A stretch of DNA of 64,000 nucleotides, taken from assembly GCA_039942715.1 (NCBI GenBank), contig JBDVBY010000008.1, positions 1-64,000 on the forward strand, written 5' to 3'. This document shows, in pieces, positions 1 through 7,048 of the stretch (the stretch's first letter is position 1; every line of letters begins with the position of its first letter). The translations under genes and the position numbers were made by a program. This DNA comes from JABDJX01 sp039942715 (GTDB taxonomy: Bacteria > Pseudomonadota > Alphaproteobacteria > Rhodobacterales > Rhodobacteraceae). Under the pieces are notes generated by a model. The model was not told the DNA's origin, did no database searches, and saw nothing but the letters and a program-made list of their open reading frames with translations.

Positions 1-123
1 CCGTCCATGACAATCAATCTGGGTGTTCAGATTTGGTTTCACACCCACATTTCTGCACAGGTGTCTGTGCATCACCCCAAAAAGCGCAATCATTTCAGCG
101 ACTTCACGCCGATGAGAGCAATG

Positions 124-157
124 AACCCCGTTTGCGTGATCGCAAGCGGGGTTTTGT
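124..157 (+). terminator. Rho-independent terminator (rightward)
   Basis: AACCCCG at 124-130 pairs with CGGGGTT at 147-153, with extra TTGCG/CGCAA pairing around a TGAT loop, followed by TTTTGTT. It would end a rightward gene lying before the window; nothing coding is recognisable in bases 1-123. Confidence 0.75.
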
Positions 158-180
158 TACAGATCAAGAAGGGAAAGCGG

Positions 181-210
181 GAAAAAACCTGCGCCTCAGC
201 AAGGCGCAGG
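181..210 (-). terminator. Rho-independent terminator of the SRPBCC operon
   Basis: An 8-bp GC-rich stem (188-195 with 203-210, 7-nt loop) is followed, reading leftward, by a run of six T residues. It lies 13 bases after the stop of the leftward SRPBCC gene and closes the cupin-ArsR-SRPBCC operon. Confidence 0.85.
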
Positions 211-223
211 CCAAAAATTCTTT

Positions 224-637
224 TTATTCTGCGTGCAAATCTGCGCGCATGCGGCCCATGTGGTCGTCCCAACCTTTGTCGAGCGCGAGTAAAAGGCCAA
301 AGGCCTCTTGTCCTTGTGGCAGCCCTTCGTGTGTTAACGAAAGCCGGGTGCCGCCTGTCACTTCTTCCAAAACCCATTTCACCGTGCTGATCGCGTCGCC
401 CATCGGCGTAATGGTAAAGGTGTACTCAAGCCGTGTGAAAGGTTCGGCGACTTGCACATCGCCCCACATCAATTTGTCGCCGCTTTCGGCGCCGTACATT
501 GCGTAAGACCCTTCGACCAAAGTCTCGTCCGGTTTGTGAAACCAGATCGCCAGCTTTTCGGGTTCTGTGAGGTAAGCCCAAACCTCTGCAGGCGTGGCTT
601 TCAGATAAATGGATTTGTGAATGCTTGAGTCGCTCAT
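224..637 (-). CDS. SRPBCC / AHSA1-domain protein
   Basis: 137 aa, the normal length for a stand-alone AHSA1 (activator of Hsp90 ATPase homologue 1-like) START-fold protein. The N-terminus has the family pattern of a short beta strand followed by ATPAEVWAYLTEPEKLAIWF, and the end has the usual long C-terminal helix (QEAFGLLLALDKGWDDHMGR). Such proteins have a hydrophobic pocket; the ligand here is unknown. It overlaps the upstream ArsR-type regulator by 4 bases (ATGA), so the two are translationally coupled. Small ArsR plus AHSA1 pairs are a common arrangement in proteobacteria, often linked with detoxification or osmotic responses, but that role is inference. Confidence 0.88.
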   Translation of the reverse strand: MSDSSIHKSIYLKATPAEVWAYLTEPEKLAIWFHKPDETLVEGSYAMYGAESGDKLMWGDVQVAEPFTRLEYTFTITPMGDAISTVKWVLEEVTGGTRLSLTHEGLPQGQEAFGLLLALDKGWDDHMGRMRADLHAE

Positions 638-954
638 TGGGTGTCCTTTTCAATTGCGTATTTAAGAGATGTCAGGCGGTCGTCCCAGAAGGCATCAAAG
701 AAGCCGAACCAGTCGAACACGCGTTTGATGCCATCGGGGTTCAAGGCGTTGATGCGCGCACGACCTTCTACGCGGACTTCTATCAAACCGCCGTCGCTTA
801 GAATGGTCAGGTGTTTTTTGATGGCGGCGCGTGTCATGTCGAAATTGTCAGCCACCTCTGCGATCGTGAGCTCTGAGTTGGCCAAAAGTTTCAGAATGTC
901 GCGCCGCGTCGTGTCGGCCAAAGCGCGAAATCCAAGTTGTTCGCTGCTCGTCAT
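634..954 (-). CDS. ArsR-family winged-helix transcriptional regulator
   Basis: 106 aa. The sequence shows ALADTTRRDILKLLANSE, then a helix-turn-helix (TIAEVADNFDMTRAAIKKHLTIL) and a wing (GGLIEVRVEGRARINALN), which is the ArsR fold in full length. I see no paired Cys or His metal-binding motif of classical ArsR/SmtB sensors, so the inducer is unlikely to be a thiophilic metal. It is the middle gene of a three-gene leftward operon, overlapping both neighbours by 4 bases. Its probable target is the pair of ATACC-N4-GGTAT sites at 1396-1434 in front of the operon, implying autoregulation (inference). Confidence 0.9.
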   Translation of the reverse strand: MTSSEQLGFRALADTTRRDILKLLANSELTIAEVADNFDMTRAAIKKHLTILSDGGLIEVRVEGRARINALNPDGIKRVFDWFGFFDAFWDDRLTSLKYAIEKDTQ

Positions 955-1376
955 TTGATGACCGGAACAAAATCAAAGGCGTTGTCCTGATACAGGTAGA
1001 CCACACACGGGTCCGTCGAGATGCATGCGGATACATGAGCCATCCCCGCGGGAATGCGATAAAAGGCGCCGGGGCCAATGGGTGTTGCACTGTCCGGGTC
1101 GGCGCCGTCAGCATAGTGTATCATTTCGCCCGCAATCATAACGCCAGACATATTGGCTGATTTCACGTGCGGTGGGCTGATGGTGCCTGCGGGAAGGCGC
1201 ACCATTGCTTGATAGGGTTCGGTGAACCGATCGCCCTCTAATGCGGCAAAGGCAACGCCTTCGGGCGTGGTTTCCCACTTAAGATCAGCTTTTTCGACAA
1301 GACGAATGTCATTGGCCATCGCCGAAGCGGCGGGCATCAAGGCCAGTAGAATGGTTAGGTGTTTGCATGAAAGCAT
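951..1376 (-). CDS. Exported cupin-fold protein (DUF4437-like)
   Basis: 141 aa. A Sec-type signal peptide (LTILLALMPAASAMA, cut near residue 21) is followed by a single cupin barrel: PAGTISPPHVKSANMSGVMIAGEMIHY for the first motif and GAFYRIPAGMAHVSACISTD for the second. His residues in both motifs could bind a metal. The best family guess is the DUF4437/anti-sigma ChrR-type cupin group; the enzymatic activity is not known. It is the first gene of the cupin-ArsR-SRPBCC operon, directly behind tandem operator-like palindromes, and so is the most directly controlled gene. Confidence 0.78.
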   Translation of the reverse strand: MLSCKHLTILLALMPAASAMANDIRLVEKADLKWETTPEGVAFAALEGDRFTEPYQAMVRLPAGTISPPHVKSANMSGVMIAGEMIHYADGADPDSATPIGPGAFYRIPAGMAHVSACISTDPCVVYLYQDNAFDFVPVIK

Positions 1377-1395
1377 TTGTACATTCTCTTTTATA

Positions 1396-1434
1396 ATACC
1401 ATAAGGTATCCCTTAATTAGATACCATAAGGTAT
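1396..1434. promoter_or_regulatory. Tandem ArsR-type operators
   Basis: The 14-mer ATACCATAAGGTAT occurs twice, at 1396-1409 and 1421-1434, 25 bases apart start to start. Each copy is a 5-4-5 inverted repeat (ATACC/GGTAT). Size, symmetry and AT-richness fit winged-helix dimers of the ArsR family, and the regulator gene is in the operon just to the left. The sites lie 20 bases before the cupin start. Assignment to this regulator is inference. Confidence 0.72.
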
Positions 1435-1551
1435 TATGTCAAGACTACTATCGAATTGTACGCCAAAGTCACTGCCCGCGACGCTGTTGCACGTGACATC
1501 CCCACGCTTTTTGCTAAGACAGGCAAAACGACACCGAAAAGGGAACGCCCC

Positions 1552-1941
1552 ATGCCCGACGTGAACCGCGGCAATCGCCCGCTTTCACCGCACATGAGTA
1601 TTTATCGCCCACAGTTGACGTCGATCACGTCAATCCTGACGCGGATCACTGGCACAGCCTTGCTGGCCGGAGCGTTGCTGACAGTGTGGTGGTTTTTGTC
1701 TGCTGCTACGTCGCCTGAGTACTTTGCATTTGCCGATGGGCTGATCACCTCGTTCTTGGGTGATCTGATCATGGCGCTCTCGGTTTGGGCGCTTTGGTAT
1801 CACGCGCTTGCCGGTTTGCGGCACCTTGTGTGGGACAGCGGACGCGGACTTGAAATTGAAACGGCCGAGAAGATGGGCTGGGTGATTATCGCGCTGTCTA
1901 TTGGGTTCACGCTGATCACGCTTTTGGTCGTAGGGGGATAA
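1552..1941 (+). CDS. sdhC: Succinate dehydrogenase cytochrome b556 subunit
   Basis: 129 aa from the ATG at 1552, preceded by AGGGAA at a good distance; an in-frame upstream ATG/GTG-type extension has no conserved sequence. It begins with the family signature RPLSPHMSIYRPQLTSITSI, has three membrane segments, and carries the haem-ligand region ALWYHALAGLRHLVWD. With SdhD it anchors SdhAB to the inner membrane and forms the ubiquinone and haem b site of complex II. First gene of the sdhCDA...B operon; sdhD starts 4 bases after its stop. Confidence 0.96.
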   Translation: MPDVNRGNRPLSPHMSIYRPQLTSITSILTRITGTALLAGALLTVWWFLSAATSPEYFAFADGLITSFLGDLIMALSVWALWYHALAGLRHLVWDSGRGLEIETAEKMGWVIIALSIGFTLITLLVVGG

Positions 1942-1944
1942 GCT

Positions 1945-2316
1945 ATGTCATATATGACCGATCTGAAACGTGCTGTCGGAAATGGCTCTGCCCGTGAAGG
2001 CACAGCGCGTCATTGGGCGATGACGAAATCTTCTGTCGCCTTGTTGATCCTGACGCCTTTCTTCTTGTTCACTTTCGGGCCGATGCTGGGTCAACCGCAT
2101 GACGCGGTGATGGCCTATTTTGCGCGCCCGTTCCCGGCCATCATCTCGGGTTTGATGATTGTTGTCGGCTTCATGCACTTTAAAACAGGCGTTCAGGCAG
2201 TGTGGGAGGATTACACCCACGGCACGACCCGCGAGATTGGGATCGTGCTGACCACCTGTCTGTCTTATGGCGCTGCCGCTGTCGGTCTGTTCGCCCTTGC
2301 CAAAATCGCGCTCTAA
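1945..2316 (+). CDS. sdhD: Succinate dehydrogenase membrane anchor subunit
   Basis: 123 aa with three hydrophobic helices. GSAREGTARHWAMT near residue 20 and FMHFKTGVQAVWEDYTH near residue 75 are the conserved alphaproteobacterial SdhD blocks; the His and Asp-Tyr lie at the haem/quinone site. It partners SdhC in the membrane domain of complex II. Three bases separate it from sdhC and nine from sdhA, consistent with one transcript. Confidence 0.95.
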   Translation: MSYMTDLKRAVGNGSAREGTARHWAMTKSSVALLILTPFFLFTFGPMLGQPHDAVMAYFARPFPAIISGLMIVVGFMHFKTGVQAVWEDYTHGTTREIGIVLTTCLSYGAAAVGLFALAKIAL

Positions 2317-2325
2317 GGAAATCCA

Positions 2326-4128
2326 ATGGCCGCTTACGAATACGAAACACATGAATACGATTGTATTGTCATCGGCGCCGGTGGTGCTGGGCTGCGCGCA
2401 ACATTGGGGATGGCCGAAGAGGGGCTTCGCACCGCTTGCATCACCAAGGTTTTCCCGACGCGCAGTCACACGGTGGCAGCACAAGGCGGCATTGCCGCGT
2501 CTCTTGGCAATATGGGCCCGGATCACTGGCAGTGGCATATGTATGACACGGTGAAAGGCTCTGACTGGCTGGGTGACACCGATGCGATGGAATATCTCGC
2601 ACGGGAAGCGCCCAAGGCGGTTTACGAGCTAGAGCATTATGGCGTGCCGTTTTCGCGCACAGAAGAGGGCAAGATTTATCAACGCCCCTTTGGTGGTCAC
2701 ACAACCGAGTTTGGTGAAGGCCCCCCGGTGCAGCGCACCTGTGCGGCGGCTGACCGGACGGGCCATGCGATTTTGCACACGCTTTATGGGCAATCGCTGA
2801 AGAATAACGCCGAGTTTTACATCGAATACTTCGCGCTTGATCTGATCATGGGCGAAGATGGCAGCTGTCAGGGTGTTGTCGCCTGGTGTTTGGAAGACGG
2901 CTCTTTGCATGTGTTCAACGCCAAGATGACGGTGCTTGCGACAGGTGGGTATGGCCGTGCTTACTTCAGTGCCACCTCGGCGCACACGTGTACTGGCGAT
3001 GGTGGCGGTATGGCTGCACGCGCTGGTCTGCCGCTTCAAGACATGGAGTTTGTCCAATTTCACCCAACCGGCATTTACGGCGCAGGGTGTTTGATCACCG
3101 AGGGCGCACGTGGTGAGGGAGGGTACCTGACGAACAGCGAAGGCGAACGCTTTATGGAGCGCTATGCGCCGACCTATAAAGACCTCGCTTCTCGCGATGT
3201 TGTCAGCCGCTGTATGACGATGGAAATCCGCGAAGGGCGCGGTGTTGGCAAGGATGGCGATCATATCCATTTGAACCTAAGCCACCTGCCGCCTGAGACT
3301 TTGGCGCTACGTTTGCCGGGTATTTCAGAAAGTGCGCGTATCTTTTCGGGCGTTGATCTGACCAAAGAGCCGATCCCGGTCCTGCCAACTGTGCACTATA
3401 ACATGGGCGGTGTGCCGACAAATTATTGGGGAGAGGTTCTAAACCCGACCGCAAATGAACCTGATCGCATTCAACCCGGCTTGATGGCTGTGGGCGAGGC
3501 GGGCTGTGCATCGGTGCATGGTGCGAACCGTCTTGGCTCGAACAGTCTGATCGACCTTGTCGTCTTTGGTCGTGCCGCTGGTTTGCGTGCAGCTGAAGTT
3601 GTTGATCCGAAATCGGCCAATCCAACGCTGAACCAAGCGAGTGTAGATGCAGCGATTGATCGCTTTGATCGCTTGCGCCACGCGGATGGGGGCACGCCAA
3701 CGGCTGAGCTGCGCCTTGAGATGCAAAAGGCGATGCAAGAAGACGCCGCCGTGTTCCGCACCGACAAGACGCTTGCCGAAGGTGTCGACAAGATGAACGG
3801 CATTGCGGGCAAGCTTGGCGATATCAAAGTCACCGATCGTTCGATGATCTGGAACAGCGATCTGATGGAAACGCTGGAGCTTGAGAACTTGATGCCCAAC
3901 GCTCTGGCCACAATCGTCAGTGCGGAGGCGCGCAAAGAAAGCCGTGGTGCGCATGCTCACGAGGATCACTCGGACCGCGATGATGTGAACTGGCGCAAGC
4001 ACACATTGGCGTGGGGCACTGACAAAATTGACCTGACGTATCGGCCTGTCCATTTAGATCCCCTGACGGACAACGATGAAGGTGGTATAGATCTTGGCAA
4101 GATTACACCGAAGGCGAGGGTTTATTGA
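2326..4128 (+). CDS. sdhA: Succinate dehydrogenase flavoprotein subunit
   Basis: 600 aa, normal length. The dinucleotide-binding motif VIGAGGAGLRA lies at residues 15-25, and RSHTVAAQGG contains His48, the residue that carries the covalent 8-alpha-histidyl FAD. HPTGIYGAG and HYNMGGVPT are substrate and flavin-domain signatures; the C-terminal domain ends normally. It oxidises succinate to fumarate in the TCA cycle and passes electrons to SdhB. A clear AAGGAAA precedes the ATG. Unlike the usual sdhCDAB order, sdhB is not next: three small lipoprotein genes and a pyruvyltransferase-like gene lie between, over about 1.7 kb. Confidence 0.97.
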   Translation: MAAYEYETHEYDCIVIGAGGAGLRATLGMAEEGLRTACITKVFPTRSHTVAAQGGIAASLGNMGPDHWQWHMYDTVKGSDWLGDTDAMEYLAREAPKAVYELEHYGVPFSRTEEGKIYQRPFGGHTTEFGEGPPVQRTCAAADRTGHAILHTLYGQSLKNNAEFYIEYFALDLIMGEDGSCQGVVAWCLEDGSLHVFNAKMTVLATGGYGRAYFSATSAHTCTGDGGGMAARAGLPLQDMEFVQFHPTGIYGAGCLITEGARGEGGYLTNSEGERFMERYAPTYKDLASRDVVSRCMTMEIREGRGVGKDGDHIHLNLSHLPPETLALRLPGISESARIFSGVDLTKEPIPVLPTVHYNMGGVPTNYWGEVLNPTANEPDRIQPGLMAVGEAGCASVHGANRLGSNSLIDLVVFGRAAGLRAAEVVDPKSANPTLNQASVDAAIDRFDRLRHADGGTPTAELRLEMQKAMQEDAAVFRTDKTLAEGVDKMNGIAGKLGDIKVTDRSMIWNSDLMETLELENLMPNALATIVSAEARKESRGAHAHEDHSDRDDVNWRKHTLAWGTDKIDLTYRPVHLDPLTDNDEGGIDLGKITPKARVY

Positions 4129-4129
4129 C

Positions 4130-4435
4130 ATGAGGGGCGTTTTTTTGGTGGCCATTTTGGGGGTGGCCGCCTGTACAGAGACTGAGGATGAACCGCCTCA
4201 GGTCTTTGAATTGTCCGCGGCGGCGGTTGTTCGCGCAATGTATCCGGGCATCGATGCCCCCCCTGTAGCGAACTGTATCGTGGACAATGCGACAGCGACA
4301 GAGATCGACACAATCGCAACCACCAATAGCGAAGGCGACGGCGTGCGCTTTGATATGGTGCGCGATGTTCTTGCACGGCCAGAAACGCAAACCTGCATCG
4401 AAAATAACAACGTCACTTTCCCGGAGCGGGCATGA
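4130..4435 (+). CDS. Small lipoprotein, paralogue A (inside sdh operon)
   Basis: 101 aa from the ATG at 4130, one base after the sdhA stop. A lipoprotein signal peptide is evident (FLVAILGVAAC, lipid-modified Cys15). The mature part contains VRAMYPGIDAPPVANCIVDN followed by ATATEIDTIA, then RPETQTCIENN. The same pattern recurs in the gene at 4704, so the two are paralogues with two conserved Cys that may form a disulfide. I do not recognise a characterised family. Position implies co-transcription with sdhA; whether it assists complex II is unknown. Confidence 0.82.
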   Translation: MRGVFLVAILGVAACTETEDEPPQVFELSAAAVVRAMYPGIDAPPVANCIVDNATATEIDTIATTNSEGDGVRFDMVRDVLARPETQTCIENNNVTFPERA

Positions 4436-4704
4436 AAAAGCATGTAATTCTGGGGTGTCTGATGCTTGGGGCTTGTGGCCCAATGTCACCTGATCGCGCG
4501 GCGGATGTCTGTGAAGATCGTGCCCGTGCAGCGCAAGGCCCAACCGGCGAAATTGGTGTCGGGGTCGGGTCTGGCGGTACCAGCGGTAGCTTCGAGATTG
4601 GCGTGACATCTGACTATCTGCAGGGGCGTGATCCGTATCAAGTGTATGAGAACTGTGTGCGTCAAAAGACGGGACAAGGTCCGATCAGACCATTGGAGTT
4701 GTGA
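4432..4704 (+). CDS. Small lipoprotein (inside sdh operon)
   Basis: 90 aa with a lipobox (LGCLMLGAC, Cys15). The mature chain starts with DRAADVCEDRARAAQGPTGE, has a Gly-rich stretch (GVGVGSGGTSG), and ends with YENCVRQKTGQGP. Two Cys after the lipid Cys may pair. It overlaps both neighbouring lipoprotein genes (ATGA with the previous, TGATG with the next), so the three are translationally coupled. It is not obviously related to the flanking two. Function unknown. Confidence 0.82.
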   Translation: MKKHVILGCLMLGACGPMSPDRAADVCEDRARAAQGPTGEIGVGVGSGGTSGSFEIGVTSDYLQGRDPYQVYENCVRQKTGQGPIRPLEL

Positions 4705-5024
4705 TGAAACGATCTCTTGCTTTGACACTGGCAGGGCTCCTGCTTGCTGCCTGTACGCCGGCGCAACAAGATGAGCTGGCGCGCGATGCCGCAAAGCAAT
4801 CGGTGCGCCCGGTCTTGGCAGAACGCTTGCCGGGTGTAGCGGTAGAACCGGCGGTTGACTGCGTCATAGATAACGCTTCGGCCAAAGAGCTATTGGCACT
4901 GGCCGCTGACTCGGTCACGGGCCCGACGGCAAGCACAGTTGAGATTGTTGGCAACATCATTACACGCCCGGATACGGTCACTTGTCTTGCCAGCGACGGA
5001 CTGCCCACACTCTTGGGGATTTGA
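4704..5024 (+). CDS. Small lipoprotein, paralogue B (inside sdh operon)
   Basis: 106 aa from the ATG at 4704 (a GTG one codon earlier is the alternative). Signal and lipobox ALTLAGLLLAAC are clear. LPGVAVEPAVDCVIDNASAK and TRPDTVTCLASDG align with the equivalent blocks of the lipoprotein at 4130 (ANCIVDNATATE, RPETQTCIENN), so the pair arose by duplication. Function unknown. A TTG-started pyruvyltransferase-like gene follows after 6 bases. Confidence 0.82.
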   Translation: MKRSLALTLAGLLLAACTPAQQDELARDAAKQSVRPVLAERLPGVAVEPAVDCVIDNASAKELLALAADSVTGPTASTVEIVGNIITRPDTVTCLASDGLPTLLGI

Positions 5025-5030
5025 GCCGCC

Positions 5031-5816
5031 TTGGCCCCTCTCAAGCTTTATTGGTGGAACAACAGGCGCAATTTTGGCGACCGTATTTCTGCGGACATCG
5101 TCGCGCATGTTTCGGGGCGCACTGTTGAGTGGGCCCCGGCGGAAGAGGCGGATTTGTTTGCCATTGGCAGTATTTTCTCTTTTGCCTCAAAAGCCAGTTC
5201 ACAGTTTGGGGATCGCAAACCATGGGTGTGGGGAACCGGCCTTATAGGGCCGATGGACACCGGTTTTTTGCAACGTCTTAACATTGCGTCCGTGCGCGGA
5301 CCGCTGAGCGAAGAGATTTTGGGGATCAAGCCGGGTGGATATGGTGACCCGGGCCTATTGATGGCCGAAGTCCTTGGCGAAGACATCAAGCGCGAAGATA
5401 AAGTTGCGATCGTGCCTCACTTTAGGTTGTTAGACCGCAGGCGTCCCGAAGAATTGGCAGCGTCTCTTCCTAACGCTGAGGTTCTTGATCCACGCGACAA
5501 TGATTATCTGGGGATCGTGCGGCGTATCGCTGCTTGCAAACTGGTGGTTTCCTCATCGTTGCATGGACTGATTATTGCGGATGCATTTGGCGTGCCATCG
5601 CTTTGGCTCGACCCACATGGAAATCACCCGTATGCCCGGCTTAAGTTCTATGATTATGCTGCGTCCGTTGGGCGTGCACTTAACACACCCATGCGCTTGA
5701 CTGACGCAGCAGAACTTCTTGAACGTGATGCCCTGCCTGAGATATCTTATGGGCAAGGAATTAAGGTGGCAGTAAAAAATTTGAAAGATCGTTTCCCAAG
5801 CGCACTGCGCGCATGA
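5031..5816 (+). CDS. Polysaccharide pyruvyl transferase family protein
   Basis: 261 aa. The N-terminus LYWWNNRRNFGDRISADIV and the C-terminal block VVSSSLHGLIIADAFGVPSLW are the hallmarks of the ExoV/CsaB pyruvyl-transferase family, which moves pyruvate from phosphoenolpyruvate to sugars in exopolysaccharide or cell-wall glycans. The start is a TTG at 5031; no ATG precedes the conserved N-terminal block, so the rare start is probably genuine. It lies between the lipoproteins and sdhB, 30 bases before the latter, so probably in the same transcript. The glycan acceptor is unknown and no other polysaccharide genes are near. Confidence 0.83.
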   Translation: MAPLKLYWWNNRRNFGDRISADIVAHVSGRTVEWAPAEEADLFAIGSIFSFASKASSQFGDRKPWVWGTGLIGPMDTGFLQRLNIASVRGPLSEEILGIKPGGYGDPGLLMAEVLGEDIKREDKVAIVPHFRLLDRRRPEELAASLPNAEVLDPRDNDYLGIVRRIAACKLVVSSSLHGLIIADAFGVPSLWLDPHGNHPYARLKFYDYAASVGRALNTPMRLTDAAELLERDALPEISYGQGIKVAVKNLKDRFPSALRA

Positions 5817-5846
5817 TCTTTCCTGACACCGGAATGTAGGATCCAA

Positions 5847-6629
5847 ATGGTACAACTGACGCTTCCCAAGAACTCGACTATCCGCACAGGCAAATCATGG
5901 CCAAAGCCGGAGGGCGCCACCAATACGCGCAAAGTTCAGGTCTATCGCTGGAACCCGGATGACGGTGAGAACCCGCGCGTTGATACCTATCATGTCGATA
6001 TGGACACCTGTGGCCCAATGGTTCTGGACGTGTTGGTCAAGATCAAGAACGAGATTGATCCGACGCTGACATTCCGCCGTTCGTGCCGCGAAGGGATTTG
6101 CGGGTCGTGCGCGATGAACATCGACGGGATCAACACGCTGGCCTGCATCTATGGTGTCGACGAGGTGAAGGGCGATGACATCAAGATTTACCCGCTGCCG
6201 CACATGCCGGTGGTCAAAGACCTGATTCCGGACCTAACGCATTTTTACGCTCAGCATGCCTCTATCATGCCGTGGCTTGAGACAAAGACGAACCGTCCGC
6301 AAAAGGAATGGCGTCAATCGATTGATGACCGCAAAAAGCTGGATGGTCTTTATGAATGCGTGATGTGCGCGTCCTGCTCAACATCCTGCCCGTCTTACTG
6401 GTGGAACGGTGACCGCTACCTTGGGCCAGCCGCCTTGCTGCACGCCTATCGCTGGATCATTGACAGCCGGGACGAAGCCACAGGCGAGCGGTTGGACGAG
6501 TTGGAAGATCCGTTCAAGCTCTATCGCTGTCATACCATCATGAACTGTACCAAGACCTGCCCAAAGGGGTTGAACCCGGCCAAGGCGATTGCAGAAATCA
6601 AAAAGATGATGGTCGAACGGGTCGTTTAA
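5847..6629 (+). CDS. sdhB: Succinate dehydrogenase iron-sulfur subunit
   Basis: 260 aa, normal length. Cys80, 85, 88 and 100 (CREGICGSC...C) bind the [2Fe-2S] cluster; CVMCASCSTSC at 171-181 and CHTIMNCTKTC at 228-238 hold the [4Fe-4S] and [3Fe-4S] clusters. It passes electrons from SdhA to the quinone site of SdhCD. It ends the sdh operon, displaced from sdhA by four extra genes. Confidence 0.97.
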   Translation: MVQLTLPKNSTIRTGKSWPKPEGATNTRKVQVYRWNPDDGENPRVDTYHVDMDTCGPMVLDVLVKIKNEIDPTLTFRRSCREGICGSCAMNIDGINTLACIYGVDEVKGDDIKIYPLPHMPVVKDLIPDLTHFYAQHASIMPWLETKTNRPQKEWRQSIDDRKKLDGLYECVMCASCSTSCPSYWWNGDRYLGPAALLHAYRWIIDSRDEATGERLDELEDPFKLYRCHTIMNCTKTCPKGLNPAKAIAEIKKMMVERVV

Positions 6630-6651
6630 GGCTGTAAAAACGCGGCTTGCG

Positions 6652-6831
6652 TCAGGCAACCACTGGTAAAAGTGGGCCTGAAAGCGCTGCCACACCTGAA
6701 CAACTTCCGTAAGCAGGCGAGACGTCCGCGACAGCGATCAGTCCGACAAGCAGTATCCCAAAAAGCCCCAACTGCATGAAAATGCGTTGATTTTGGGCGT
6801 TTGTGTCTGTTGCGGCGATAACGTGTGACAT
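6652..6831 (-). CDS. Small single-pass membrane protein, unknown
   Basis: 59 aa from the ATG with complement at 6829-6831, preceded by a strong AGGAAAGAGAG. One hydrophobic segment (FMQLGLFGILLVGLIAVADV) follows a short polar N-terminus; the tail is Gly/Ser/Pro-rich (GSCSGVAALSGPLLPVV). No family recognised. It lies convergent to sdhB, 22 bases past its stop, and divergent from creD. The good ribosome-binding site is the main argument that it is real. Confidence 0.6.
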   Translation of the reverse strand: MSHVIAATDTNAQNQRIFMQLGLFGILLVGLIAVADVSPAYGSCSGVAALSGPLLPVVA

Positions 6832-7048
6832 GGGCACTCTCTCTTTCCTACAACCTAAATATATGCAGGTTTTGAGCAAAAACAAAGGCTTCTGCTTAAA
6901 ATCTACCAACAACTGTGTCTTGTGCTGAATTTCTGATCATCGCTGCACAAACCCTTTCCAGTTGCTGCCCACACCGCTCACAGCGTTTGCGGGATGCAGA
7001 GATCACGTCTGTTCAAAACAACAGACCAGATCCTTGAAAGGACATATC

